From Edaphochlamys debaryana (lineage: Eukaryota > Chlorophyta > Chlorophyceae > Chlamydomonadales): a stretch of DNA of 64,000 bases. This document shows, piece after piece, positions 31,292 to 42,790 of this stretch. The notes beneath the pieces were generated by a model. The model saw only the letters and a list, made by a program, of their open reading frames with translations. It had not been told where the DNA came from and searched no databases. Position 1 is the stretch's first letter. Each line of letters starts with the position of its first letter. The stretch lies in the NCBI GenBank assembly GCA_016858145.1, contig JAEHOE010000125.1, positions 186,001 to 250,000 on the forward strand. Reading direction: 5' to 3'. Made by a program: the position numbers and the translations under genes.

Positions 31292-34124
31292 CTACCGCTG
31301 CGGCTTATCCTCCTGTTGGGCCGGGGGCTGCTGGGGCTGGGGCGGCTGCCCCAGGCGCTGCTGCTCCAGGGCCTGCCGGGGGGTAGGGAGGGGCCGGGGG
31401 GGATGAGATGACGTGGGGGCAGGGTTTTGCAGGTGCGGTGGTCTGAGGCAATGAGCCCGTTGCTCCTTGGAACAACGGCGGCGGGGGGGCCTCCTGGTTG
31501 AGCTGACTATCCGGGCAGGGATCAACGTGTGAGCCTATGGCTCAAGCCGCGAGATTAACGTGTGCCTCACCACGCAGCAATCCACCTCCCGGGTGCCCCC
31601 CTTACTCACAAGCCGCCTCGCCACGCCCCTGTCCTCACGCGCCCCCGCCCTCATCTCCCCCCTTCCCCCGGCACCCACCTGCGCCATGCCTCGGCGGTAC
31701 TCCTGTTGGGCCTTCTCGATGTCCCGCATCAGGTTCCAGGCGTAGCTGGGGGACGGGAGGGGAGGAAGGGGCAGCAGGGGATATATAGCAGGGTGGTACG
31801 GCAACTGAGATTCTGGGCGCGAAGGTCGCTCCACTCCTTCCTCCCACGTCGGGACGCAGCCGGAGCAACGAGCTGCCTCCCCACCCACCCCCGCAGAGCC
31901 ACCTCCCAGGTCCCAACCCCCCCCCCCGGCGGCCCGCCTCACCGAGCCGTGTTGCCCACCGAGGGAGTGTAGAAGGCGTAGCACCAGCACACCCAGCTCA
32001 CGAAGAAGCCGCCCACGTCGGCCTGACGGATGGGAGGTGGGGAGGGGATGAGGCATGTACGGAAGGAGGAACAGAGGCCGTCAGTCGCAGGGCAGGGCGC
32101 CGGTATGTCGTCGGGCAGCGCCCTCGCCCCGGCTACCCATGCGCACCCGGGGGTAGTGCCAGAGCGGGGCGATCTGGAGCAGGAGTGCCTCAGCGGCGGG
32201 GGCGCCCAGACCGCACACGGCAGCCAGGATCAGGCCCTGAGCGGGGGTGGGGGCACGATGGGGAGGCAAGGGAGGGGAGGGGCTTGCGGAAGAAGGAATG
32301 GACGGTAGCAGCCGAGCGCGAGGTTCTGCCCAGCAGCCGGGTAGCGCACCGGACCCTTGCGCCCCTCCCAAGCCCGGGCCCAGCCGGGCCCACCTGGCGC
32401 GTGCCGTCGAAGATGCGCCAGTTGATGATGGTTGCCGTACCCAGGATGGCGTGGATCTGCCAGTACGGCACCCCCTGGGAGATAGGGCACGTGGATGGGG
32501 GCGAGCGTCACGGGGGTTAGATCTAAGGCTAGACTATGAGCATGCGTATGCTCCTGCCGTCAAGTCCTCCTGTGGACTTGAGCCAGCACTCTCCTGCTCT
32601 GCAAGGGGTGTTGCGCAGCTCTGCCGCACTGCATGCCATGCCGTACACTGTACCTGATCGTACAGCGTTGCGCTGAGGTACAGCAGCCCGGCCAGCGCCC
32701 CGAATGTGAGGGCCACGTACAGGACGTCGCTGGAGCGCTGCCGTACGGACTCGGTCTCGGGGGAGGGGCTCAGGTTGTCTGCGCGGAGGGAGGAAGCAGA
32801 GCGAGGCACTCCTTGGGGCAGGTGCACGCGAGCGTGCTAGGGAGGAGGGTGGCTTCCGTCCATTTGCCCTGCATAGGGCCGACGTAGGCTCAGAGCTCTG
32901 TCCTCCCTACAATGCTCTTGGCCCAAGCCCGCAAAGCACTGTACCCTCTCCTCCTCCCCCCGACGCCCACCAGCAAGTGGGTGCAAGGCTCCCAGTACGG
33001 CATAGAACACCGCCAGCAGTACAGGTACGAGCGCAGATGTACGGAGGCCGCCGAACACCAGGGGCGCCACGTCGTAGACCTGTGTGCACACGGGAGGGTC
33101 GGGAGGGGCAGAGTATCCGGGGGATAGTAAGCTGAATCTTGCTTGTGCCCACGTTGACATGAGATGCTGCCACCGCCATACGCACGTCAACTCGGACCGT
33201 CGTTTGTCGGCTACCCTGCCCTGCTGCCACCCGCCCAACGCTTGCACACCCTATCCCCGGCTATTGACCGCGCCCACAGATTCCCCGGCTCACACGAGCA
33301 GCCCTTCCCACCCCATCCCCGGTGTCCCCCCCCCCCGCGCCCCACCTGCAGCCCCACTCGGGAGTGAATGCCGTCCAGCAGGGGCCCCATGAACACCCCA
33401 CTGTCGGGGGAGCGGGTCCGAGGAAGCGGGGCAGGGCAGGGGGGATGCTAAGCAGCAGCAGCAGCTTCGGAGCACTGTCCACAACACTTGCATGCATGCA
33501 TGTCCAGCAGGGGCCCCATGAACACCCCACTGTCGGGGGAGCGGGTCCGAGGAAGCGGGGCAGGGCAGGGGGGATGCTAAGCAGCAGCAGCAGCTTCGGA
33601 GCACTGTCCACAACACTTGCATGCATGCATGTCCAGGGCGTTCTGCCTTGTCCCTCCTGTCTGCGCTTTCAGCTGAGCCTGTCCTTTGCCTCCGTCCTGG
33701 CAACGTGGGGGCATGGCCACCGTGCTGACCCCTGCAGGTACACGCCCCTGTCCGGCGCACCTGTAGGCCATGGTGCCAAGGAACGAGGCCCAGCTCGGCG
33801 CATCGCCCAAAGCACGCTCCAGCAGGGAGCCAGATGGGGGAGGAGGCGGGGGAGGCGAGGCGGGAGGCGGGGACGGCGCTAGGGGCGTGTCTGCGGAGGC
33901 GCGGCGAGCGAGGGGATGGGTGGGATGCCGCAGGGATGTCGCACATCGCGATTGCCGCTCCAAGTCTTACCAGTAGGCTGGGTGGCTCTGCACACTACGA
34001 GACGTGGCAGCTGCTTTCCGAGGCTGCGCGGAGACGATGACCGCAGCGCGCATGGGCTGCGTCGCGTCGCGGGCAGCGCGCTGCCGGAGCTGACACCGCG
34101 CTGTATCATCGCGACCGAGCTCAT
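31292..34124 (-). CDS. Plastid-targeted multi-pass membrane protein, INSIG-like
   Basis: Ten exons: 34124-33971, 33890-33761, 33400-33346, 33079-32971, 32778-32654, 32474-32394, 32236-32147, 32022-31943, 31745-31679, 31372-31292 (323 aa). The first 50 residues are Ser/Arg/Ala-rich without acids and contain VVCRA, a typical stromal processing motif, so plastid import is likely. A proline run follows, then five to six hydrophobic segments: VPVLLAVFYAVLGAL, VLYVALTFGALAGLLYLSA, AILGTATIINW, LILAAVCGLGAPAAEALLL and FFVSWVCWCYAFYTP. The order HSRVGLQ, then the WHYPR loop, then a penultimate SWVCWCYAFYTP and ARYAWNLMRD, resembles INSIG-domain proteins, but this is from memory and only moderately secure. 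The C-terminal tail is Gln/Pro-rich. Exon 3 and its acceptor lie in a 129-bp tandem duplication. Confidence 0.62.
33373..33636 (-). repeat. 129-bp tandem duplication across an exon border in the INSIG-like gene
   Basis: GTCCAGCAGGGGCCCC begins copies at 33373 and 33502, with a partial third start at 33631. The two copies are essentially identical. The duplicated block contains the first 28 bp of exon 3, its acceptor and about 100 bp of intron. The outer copy is a decoy exon that would read into a TAG. Confidence 0.9.
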
Positions 34125-34759
34125 GGTCCACAATGCGCTTGGGCGCGTGTACTGGGCCGAGAGTGCAAGCCGATTCAGGCCGGTTATCACGCTGTGGAGA
34201 TACGTGCTTGTAGAGTCTGAAGAGACTGGCGGTAAACTTGTTCTGAGTCTGCGCGACGGCGCAGGATCTGGGTCTCGAGGCAGAGGGAAAGGGCCACGAC
34301 AGGCTGCCATACACATAGACACACACTTCTCCCGCCGGGCGACGTCGGGGGGAACCGAGGCACTGCATCCGAGACACCTTACTTCGGCACCGGCGCCACC
34401 GGGCCCAGCCCCACGAACTTGCGGCGCTTGCCGCATCACCACCACCTTGTGCCCCTCCACCTCCTCCACCCCCAGCCGGAACAACACCGCCGGCCCAGGG
34501 GAAGTCAGGGTAACCCCTGGGGGAAGTCCTTGTCCCCCAAGCTTGCCCGCCAAGTCTTGCGCCCCAAGCAAGTCCGGGTCCTCCGGAAAGGTTTCCACCA
34601 CCTAGCCCCTCAAGCCTTCACTGCCCCAGGAACTGATGGTCTTCTCCGTGCTTCGGCCCCAGCTTGCTTCGCCCCCAACATCCTCGCCTACAACAATTCT
34701 CTTGCCCCTGCCCCCACGCCCTGAGCCCGTCCCCGCTGTCCCCCCTCTTCCCCCCCCCC
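34125..34759. other. Region between the MORN gene stop and the INSIG-like gene start
   Basis: It contains coding-like sequence on the minus strand at about 34379-34600 that may be a further MORN-gene exon (see findings), plus the promoter and 5' UTR of the INSIG-like gene. A strong GTAAGG lies at 34380-34375 on the minus strand. Confidence 0.4.
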
Positions 34760-36175
34760 TCACAGCTGGCACGTGAGCCCCGGCCCGCTGCCGTTGAAGA
34801 ACTGCCCCTCCCACCTGTGCCCGCTCGCGTCCCGGTACACCCCCAGGCCCTGCATGCGCCCCTCCTCCCACATGCCGTCGTACTGCCGCCCGTCGGGCCA
34901 GCTGTACGTGCCCTGCACAGGGGTGGCAAGGGAGAAGAAAGAGGAGAAAGACGTGTGCGGGTGTACTCCCAGAGTCAACAAGCAAGACTTCAGGGCTCAT
35001 GCCTCCCATCCATCCGCACCGCGCTTCCGCTGCCCGGTGAAGTCTGACCCCCGCACCACACACCCATGTGCCATGTCCCTCCCTCCACCGCAACCCACCT
35101 TTCCGTGATACTTGTTGTTCCTCCACTCCCCGCTGTACGCCGAGCCGCTGGCGTACGTGAAGGTGCCGGTGCCCTGCATCAGGTCCTCAAACCACTCCCC
35201 CTCGTACACGTAGTCGCCTTCCCGGTACACGCCTGTGGGCGGGAGGAAGGGGTGGAGCAAGGGTGAGGGGGTCGGGCGCAGGGACGGCGGTTCGAGTGCA
35301 ATTGGGGAGGTCACGGAGGAGGCCTCTTGCACCCCCTGCCGGGCCCCTGGGATGGTTGGGTGGACCTGCAACCTGTGGTGGTAGGCCTCTCACGTCCCAG
35401 AAGTCTACCCAATGCGCGCATTAGAGTCGGCGTGTGGAGCCCGGGCTCCCGCTCCCTTCCGTGGTCTTCGTCTCCACAGTGGAATCTCCACAGTGCGGCC
35501 CTAGGCTACCGGTGTGTTGTGCTTCGTCGACCGCCCCTCCCCCTGCCTATACCCAGTCTGGGTCGACCCCGCCCCCACAGCCCCCAGCTCCCGGGGCGCA
35601 CCTTGCCCGTGCCGCACGCGCTTGGGTGGCTCTGGCGGGGGCGGGGGCGGCTCGTCCTTGGCCTTCTTCTTCTTTGCCTCCTTGGGGTCCTCCACGGGGG
35701 GCGGGAGCGGCGGGTTGAGCAGCTTCCACTGCCCCTCGTAGGTCGCCCCCGTTGGGTAGTAGAACTTCCCCGTTCCTTCTAGCTCTATCGGGACCTGCGG
35801 GAGGTGCACAAGAAAGCGGGTATGACCGCGGTGCTCGTGCGCTTGCGTCGGGGGCTGGAGCAGGCAGATGCGTGGGGCTGGGGCCGTGCCAGTGTTAGCT
35901 GGGTACAGGCGGGTATCACCGCGGTGTTCGTGCTGTTGAGTCCGGGGGCGGAGCAGGGAAACGCGTGGGGGTGGGGCCTTCGGGGGGCCAAGCGGGTACA
36001 GGCCAGAATGTGTGCCATCCCGACACAGCGCGGGCGACGGCCTGTGACTGCTACCGACACCCACAAGCGTCTACGGCTTGACATATCGCGACCAGTCTCT
36101 TAACCTGTTGCGCCATGCGCTCACCGCGGGCTCCTCCGGAGGAGGCTCCTCTTTTGGTGCCTTCTTGGATGCCAT
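34760..36175 (-). CDS. Small MORN-repeat protein, possibly flagellar
   Basis: Four exons: 36175-36125, 35794-35602, 35232-35099, 34912-34760 (176 aa if the TGA at 34762-34760 is the true end). The start MASKKAPKEEPPPEEP is Lys/Glu/Pro-rich. Four to five MORN units follow: FYYPTGATYEGQW, VYEGEWFEDLMQGTGTFTY, YSGEWRNNKYHGKGTYSW, YDGMWEEGRMQGLGVYRD and WEGQFFNGSGPG. A Lys/Pro-rich linker (KEAKKKKAKDEPPPPPP) interrupts them after unit 1. MORN repeats bind membranes or act as scaffolds, and many algal examples are axonemal; that role is inferred only. Oddity: the last codons are followed directly by GTGAGGGG, a good donor (CAGCT|GTGAGG), so the gene may continue into an exon near 34380-34600. Confidence 0.72.
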
Positions 36176-37341
36176 GCTGTTACGAGAAGCCTAAGACAGC
36201 GTTGCAGGCGCGCTCTTCTGTGCCAGTGTTGAGGTCGACGAATGCAGACTGGGCGACAACTTCGGTTACAGTCTGCGTCGCTGCGAGCTTCAGCGAATGA
36301 TACAGGATAGAAAGCAAATGAGTATGCGCGCAGGTATGCCGGGAGATTGGACGTCCGCGCAACCTTAGAAGTGCTGCATGCCCTCTTCACCCACAGCCTC
36401 CCGGTGCAGCGGCCCGGTGCCGCCCACGTCTATGGCTCGGTCTCTGCTATGGCTCGGTCCTGGTCGGTGCAGTGGCCTGGCGCCGTGGCCAGTCCTGGGG
36501 CCCCGTGCAAAGCTGCCGGGGGCCAGGCAGGGGCTAGTGGAGAGAGGGAGGGCCGGGCAAGCACCTGCAAGCACGCCTGTTCCGGTCAAAGGGTCCGGAC
36601 GTCCGGACGATGGAGGGCAGCCGATGGAGGCGGCGTCGAAGAAGGCGTGGGACGGGGCGTGTGCCTGCGGCTTTTGGTTTTGAGCGAGGTCTAGCTGCGT
36701 GAGCTGCGTGTCCGGCGTGTGGCCCAACCGGCGAGGGCGTGGGGGGCCGTTTGGTACCTCAACTCGTTACAGCTCCTGGCTCCTTCGCTTGACTCATACT
36801 CAGGCATACTCTCTCAGCAGCACTTCACTCCGTGGTTGATGACCCTGGCGCTCCAGCCATGCAGTGCTACGCGGTCCATGCTCAGACGCAACCTGCCCTG
36901 CCTCCCTCCACGCCCCTGCACAACACAGCGCACTCAGCTCTGCACCACCCAGTCCTCGGATAGACGCGCGTCATACCGCGGATTAGCACCACACCAGCAC
37001 GGCTAACGAGTGCAAGGCCACGCTGCCAAAACATACAAACGTGCCACTCGCATCGTACACACACACGTCCCGGGATAATGTCATAGTCAGGCTTGCCAGT
37101 CAGCTACCTAGCCCACCGCGCGTAAACCCGGGACGCTGCCTCAGCGCCGCCCTACGCACCCGCAATGCGCTCCGTCCGTTACCACCCCACCTGCCCCTGA
37201 GCCCATGCCGACCGCTCCCGCGCCCCAGCCCGCTCCCCATGCGGGCCCCGCCATGCAGTACACCCCCATCACCTCCCTCCCACCCATTCGATGTCCCCTC
37301 TGACCATTACCCCCGCCCGCTGCAGCCCCCGCGCCTCCAGC
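36176..37341. other. Intergenic region between the MORN promoter and the ALB3 3' end
   Basis: About 1.17 kb with no recognisable coding exon. TTACA at 36767-36771 (TGTAA on the minus strand), about 570 nt past the ALB3 stop, is the likely ALB3 polyadenylation signal. The MORN promoter lies at its left end. Confidence 0.45.
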
Positions 37342-40300
37342 TTATGCCGAGGGCCCGGAGCCGTTCTGGCTCGCCCCGTTGTCCCCGCTGGCCCCGCTGT
37401 TCTGGGCGCCGCCGCCCACGTTGGCCGAGACCGGCTCCGGCTTGGTCGAGGCGGCGGCCTTAGCGGCGGCCTCGCGCGCCTTGAGCGCACGGAACTTCTC
37501 GCCCTTGCGGCCCGCGCCGTTGCTGGCGGCGGCCGAGGAGGAGCCCGAGGAGGAGGAAATGACCTCCACCTCGATGTCCTCGCCATCCGAGCTGTCGTCC
37601 CGCCGCTTCTTGCGAGAGCCCAGCTCCTTGCCTGCGGAGCGGAGTTTGTGACACCAGGCGTCAAGTACGTCCGGGACCCTTCAGCTTGCCAAGACAGCTT
37701 TCCTCCCCTCGTCCCACCCAAGCTGCCCCCACCAGGCTGCCTCCCCCATAGCAGCCCTCTCCCAAGAGCCCTGCCCATACCAACAGCAGCCCCGCCCTCA
37801 CCCGAGACCTTCTTGACGCGCTCCTCCTTGGGCTTGACCACGGTGGTAGTTCCGGCCACGGGGGCCTTGATGGCCTCGGGGATGTTGACCTGGGGGGGAG
37901 GCGGTGGGTGGGTGGGGAGGGCGGCAGGGGCGGCACGTCAGCTGCCTGCCGCCGTCAGCTGCCCAACACACGCCCCGCCTCCATGCGACCGACAGGGGCT
38001 CCGTGTGTGGGCTCCCGCTACGCAGCCGCGTGTGATTTGCTTGTTTAGGGCTATGGCCTGCGGCCGCTTCCTCTTTCACTGCCCGCCTGCAGAGTTGAGC
38101 TTCTGGACGGGCTCCGTAGCCCGACCCCCGCCCCCGCCCCATGGAATGTCCTCCCTACCTTGATGGTTGCCTTGAGGTAGATCTGCTGCGCCGTGGAGAA
38201 CAGGTTGTTCACAAACCAGTACAGGGTGAGGCCCGAGGGCACGTTGAGGGAGAACCAGCCTGTGGGGGGGGACGGAGGGAAGAGAGGAGAAGAGCGGTGC
38301 AAACGGTTGACGACAGGCCCGGCCCAAAAGCATGCCACGTGCATTCACCTTCAAGACCCACCTCTGTGATCCCGTCTGTGCTCCCCTCTTGAGCTCCCCC
38401 TCTCCGCTTCAAGTCCTTCCCATTCTGCCCCCACAGCCCTGCTCTCCCCTCCGCTCCCTTCCCCTCCACCCTGCCCTGCTTCCCCCCCCCCCTCCTCCCT
38501 CCCACGCACCGATCATGAGGGGCAGGAACTTGAGGATGGCCTGGCTCTGCTGCTGCGCGGGGTCGTTGGACTGGGCCGTGGAGGAGGACACAATCTTCTG
38601 GCTCACGTACCTTTGGAAGGGGGGGGGGAGGGGGGAGAAGGGTAGGTATGATGGCAGGCAGGGGGCCTTGGGCTGGGTAGAGGTGACCACGACCCCGATA
38701 ACATCGCCGCCCATGGGCCCCGACCGCCCCTGCCCGTTGCGCATGCAGCGGACCAAGTTAATGGTAATGCCATTAACGAATGATACCATCCGCTGCCATG
38801 CCGGCAGTGCCCACACACGTCCCCCCGAACAGTGCCCCCCGCCCCCCCCCCCCGAGCTCACTGCGAGGCCACCAGCAGCACCGGCATGACCATGTAGCAG
38901 GCGGCGTCGTGCCAGCCCACCGGGGGGGCGCCGTTCTCAAAGGGGAACAGCCACTCCAGGCCGCCGCCCTGGTGGGTGGGGAGGGGAAGGGAGGAGGTAG
39001 AGGGAGGGTCAGAGCGAGGAGGTCGAGGGCGGAATCATGCGGGAGGCAGAGTGCGCTAGGGACTCAGGTGGAGGTGTGGAAGCGATTGAGCTGCTGTGGA
39101 GGGCTGCAGGGTAGAGGGACCCAGGGCCGACCCACATCCGACCCCCCTGGTTGTGCCCCTCGCGTGAGGCTGCCTGCCCTGGGCCCAGGGCGCCCTGGGC
39201 CCTCGACACTACCCTGGGACCAAGACCCATCACGACCGCGCATTGCACAAAGCGCATGTGCAGAGCGCCCGGCTTGCTCAGCAGCGGCCCCTTGCCGTTG
39301 TGCCCCCCCCCCTCGGTCTAGCATCCGGGTCCTGCGACCCCAGTTGCGTGCTGCTGAGGCCAAGCCGTGCCCCTCCCCGCCCGCTGCATCAAGTCCCGCG
39401 TCAAGTTCCCGGAAACCGCTCCCGCGCCAAAGCAGGCGCCGCTGCTCTCCCCGGCCCGCCACGACGTAAAGGCTCACAATGGTGGTGGGGCCGCCAAGCG
39501 AGGGGATCCAGAAGAAGCCCTCCGTTAGCAGGTTGGCCTTAGCCGCGTTGGACAGCGCGTTGTAGAGGCCGATGAACACGGGGATGGTGGCCAGGGTAGG
39601 CAGGCAGCCGGCCAGGGGGTTGACGCCCGCCTCCTTGTAGAGGCGCGCCGTCTCCAGCTGCAGCGTCTCCGGGTCGTCGGCATGCTTGGCCTGCAGCTCC
39701 TTCACGCGAGGCTGAAGGGCCTGCAGAGAGAGCGTCGACTCCACCTGCGCCACGCGTTGCAGGTGAAGAGCGAGCGTGCGGAAGGGAAACGTCAGCAGGG
39801 AAGTGGCAAGGCGGGAAGCAAGAGGATGGATGGGTAAATGACCCGCCCCGGCGCACCTGCTTCTGAGTCAGCGGGAAAGTCGCCAGCTTGACCAGCACGG
39901 TCAGCGCGATGATAGCGAAGCCGTACGAGTAGGGAACGTGCGCCTGCTCGAGGCCATCGTCCAGCGTCTGCAAGAGCGTCGTTCTTGCGTCAGCGTCCGT
40001 GTGTCAGCGGTCCCCGCGCGCACGGCGCGCTCCGCAGCGGGCCCCAGCAAAGCGCACCGTCAGAATAGATTGGAAGATAGAAGCCAGGCCGTCGATGATG
40101 TTGCCGTCGGCGACATCATACAGGGCTGTGGCGTGGTGGACCGCTTGCACCGCGCTGCAGGGCGGGGCAACCAGCGCACCACGCGTCAGCAATTGGCTGG
40201 TGCGCCATGGCAGATGCTCGCCGCGTCCACACAGCCACGCAACAAACCAACCTCGTGGGGTCCAGAAGGGCCTTCACGGCCACAGCCGGCCGGCGGGAAG

Positions 40301-40559
40301 CAGATCCGACGCCTGCCAGGCGAAAGAAGATGCTGTTAGAGGTGCAGGCGAGGGCTGCGAACCCAATTGAGGCAGAGGCTCCGCCGCGCCGCTCACCGCG
40401 CAGGACGGGGCGGGGAGGCAGAACTGGCTGCCCGGCGCGCCTGCGGGGCCCAAGTCAACGTTGTTGAGGTGTGGTCTCTTCACATAAGCTCGGGATGCTG
40501 CTGGACGCGCACCTGACGCCGAGGGGCGCCACAGCCTTCTGCGCGAGCAGAGCGGCCAT
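37342..40559 (-). CDS. ALB3: Alb3/YidC/Oxa1-family thylakoid membrane protein insertase
   Basis: Eleven exons: 40559-40513, 40440-40397, 40312-40252, 40154-40058, 39967-39857, 39744-39478, 38968-38862, 38610-38510, 38259-38159, 37889-37802, 37631-37342 (437 aa). Alb3 inserts light-harvesting and other proteins into thylakoids with the cpSRP pathway. The N terminus (MAALLAQKAVAPLGVRR, then Arg/Pro-rich) is a transit peptide. The insertase core shows PYSYGFAIIALTVLVKLATF, ESTLSLQALQPRVKELQAKH, GCLPTLATIPVFIGLYNALS, FFWIPSLGGP and GWFSLNVPSGLTLYWFVNNL, with five hydrophobic segments. The stromal tail is long and charged (GSRKKRRDDSSDGEDIEVEV, then Ser/Ala/Gly/Asn-rich), the region that binds cpSRP43 in land plants. 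Chlamydomonas has two paralogues, ALB3.1 and ALB3.2; I cannot tell which this is. Confidence 0.93.
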
Positions 40560-40804
40560 CGTTGCCAGAAGCTGGGACTCGCTGGCCCACTACTCAATTG
40601 GCAGACAGCAGACAGCAGCGAGGGTTCTGGCAGCGCTAAAGTGCCTGGTTGTTGTGGAACCGCAGGCCCCATAGGCGAGCAGCCGCATTGCGCCGAATGG
40701 GCCTTCGCTCGCCAGAACATGAAGTGTGCTCTCGTCACCGCCGGCTCCTCCCCCTGTCCCCTCAGCCTTACGCTTAATTAGTAGCTTCAATCTAGTCGTT
40801 CAGG
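40560..40804. promoter_or_regulatory. Compact divergent promoter between ALB3 and AANAT
   Basis: Only 245 bp separate the two ATGs, so both 5' UTRs and any shared control elements must lie here. The stretch near 40764-40800 (TTACGCTTAATTAGTAGC) is conspicuously AT-rich for this genome and could mark the core promoter of AANAT. Confidence 0.6.
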
Positions 40805-42790
40805 ATGGCAGGTGCCGATCCCGCGGCGGACCCCATGCTTGACGGAATCGAGCAACTAGGCTCCAGCGTCTTCTTCGCGCCAGCACGGCTGGAGGACCTG
40901 GGCCGCATCCATGCCCTCGAGGCAGCATCATACCCGGAGGACGAAGCGGCGACGCGGGAGAAGCTGGACATGCGCTTGCAGCGGGTGGGCGGGGGGAGGG
41001 GGGAGGGACCCGGAAGCAATTGCCTGGTTGGGCGTGTATGCCGGACTTGTTGGCTCAGGCACGGCCATACCTGCAATCTAGTTGCTTCAGTGGCTGTTGC
41101 TGCTGAGGGCTAGAATTAGCACGCAGCTCGCATCCCCACCCACCGCTCGTTGCTCCATCCGCTTCCCTGTGCGCACCGCCCCATCTCGGGCGCACGCAGC
41201 CAGGGCCCGGCAGCCCTGGCAGCCCACGGCCCTTCCAACCCAGCCACCCACCCTCTCAGCCCCGTTCCTCAATACGTCCCTCGATGTACCGCCAACCTCC
41301 CAACCGTCAACCGCCAACCGCAGGCCCCGGAGGTGTTCATGGTGGCTATGCAGTGCCCCGAGGGCGCGGCCGAGGACGCCGACCCCGCGGTGGTGGGCTA
41401 CGTGTGCGGCACCTGCACATCCGCGGTGGGTTATGTTGTGTGGGATCGTGTGTGTGTGTGTGTGTGGTTGTGTGCATGGGTGCAGGTTACTGACAGCTTA
41501 CAGGCGATCAAGGCCGTGGGCCTGCTCGAAACCGCCGAGCAAACCGGCCCTCCAGGGAAGGGCCAAAAGGGACGTTGGACTGGCGGGCGGCGGGTGGCAC
41601 TGTGCTATCCTGCAAGACTGACCGGACGTAGCCCGGCGAGTAGCGCCTCCCGGCGGGACGGCCACACGCAAGGCCGTGAGCATCGCCCGTGCGCTCACAC
41701 CCCCACACCCCCACGCCCCCTCACATCAGAGCCCCCACCCCCTCCCGCGCCCCCACCCTGCACCCCCCCCTCAGGACCGGCTGACCCATGACTCCATGTC
41801 CACCCACGAGGAGGGCCCCAGCGCCGCCCTGCTCTGCGTGCACTCGGGTGCGGCCGTGCTTGGCTGCCTGGGTGCTGGGGACGGAAGGCGGGACCTGCCC
41901 CCCGGATGCGGGTCGGGAGTGGGGTCGGGAGTGGAACTCGGGGCGTGCGGGCTGGGGGCGCGGGCTTGGGGTACCGGTAGGGCTCAGGCCGTGGGCTCCG
42001 GCTCTAGCGCAGCGAAGGCCCCAGGGGGCCAGGGCGCGGTTAAGGTGCAGCATGACAAACGCGTTGGCAACATGGCAGGGCTACTACCGGCACGCGTGGA
42101 CTTGAGACGGAGGGCGCGCTGGGGCCCTGGCCCCCGGCTCGGCGCATTCTGACCGCAGCTCTGAGCCCGAGCATTAGCTGCCGGTATCCCGAAGGCCGGG
42201 AGCACATGCCTTATCAACGCCCGGTCCGGCCCCACTTTTGCGCCCCTCTGCAGTGGTGGTTGAGGCCTCCCTCCGGCGGCGGGGCCTAGCGCTACGCATG
42301 CTGCGCGCCTACGTGCCGTTCGTCCGTACGACCGCACCACACCTGCGCACCATCCGCCTCATCTGCAAGAAGGACCTGGTGAGGGAGAGGCGGGGGGGTG
42401 GTGGGGGTGGCAGGGGGAGGCAGGTCGGGAGGGAGGGGGGGGTGCAGGGAGCGGGGGAGGCGCAGGGACAGGGCCCGTGGGGGGATGTGGCCTGGGTATG
42501 CCTACTGTGGGGTCAGGGGAGGGCCGCGGGAGTCTTGGCAGGCCACGCACCAGCGCTCTACTCAGCCACCCTCGCTTAACCTCCTGTTTTTCTCCGCTTG
42601 CCCCGGGGGCAAGCTCAGCCTCCATGTCCGGCGCCTCACCCCAAGCCCCACCTGCCCCTCCTCACGCACACTACCACCCCAGATCCCGCTCTACGAGAAG
42701 GCGGGGTTCTCCCTGGTGGGCCCCAGCGATGTGGTGCACGGGCAGGACCCCTGGTACGAGCTGGCGCTGGAGCTTGGGGACGGGCAGTGA
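40805..42790 (+). CDS. AANAT: Arylalkylamine (serotonin) N-acetyltransferase, GNAT fold
   Basis: Five exons: 40805-40984, 41324-41425, 41775-41847, 42254-42378, 42683-42790 (195 aa, the usual AANAT size). AANAT transfers acetyl from acetyl-CoA to arylalkylamines such as serotonin, the step before melatonin. Visible are the N-terminal FFAPARLEDLGRIHALEAAS, LTHDSMSTHEEG (the vertebrate AANAT counterpart is similar) and beta4 LLCVHSVVVEASL with His117. The acetyl-CoA loop RRRGLA (126-131) is present, with the closing IPLYEKAGFSLVGPS and HGQDPWYEL. No transit peptide is evident. A C. reinhardtii AANAT has been described, which supports the call. The gene shares a 245-bp divergent promoter with ALB3. 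Intron 2 contains a (GT)n run at 41451-41465. Confidence 0.85.

Noticed and set aside
31292..34124. Functional sterol-regulation cluster linking the INSIG-like gene with ERG24
   Set aside because: The two genes are about 20 kb apart with unrelated genes between, and the INSIG-like protein appears plastid-targeted; linkage alone is not evidence.
33879..34601. 240-codon minus-strand open frame
   Set aside because: It is an accidental fusion of possible MORN 3' sequence, spacer, exon 1 of the INSIG-like gene and intron. The start at 34124 with a splice at 33971 gives a coherent protein.
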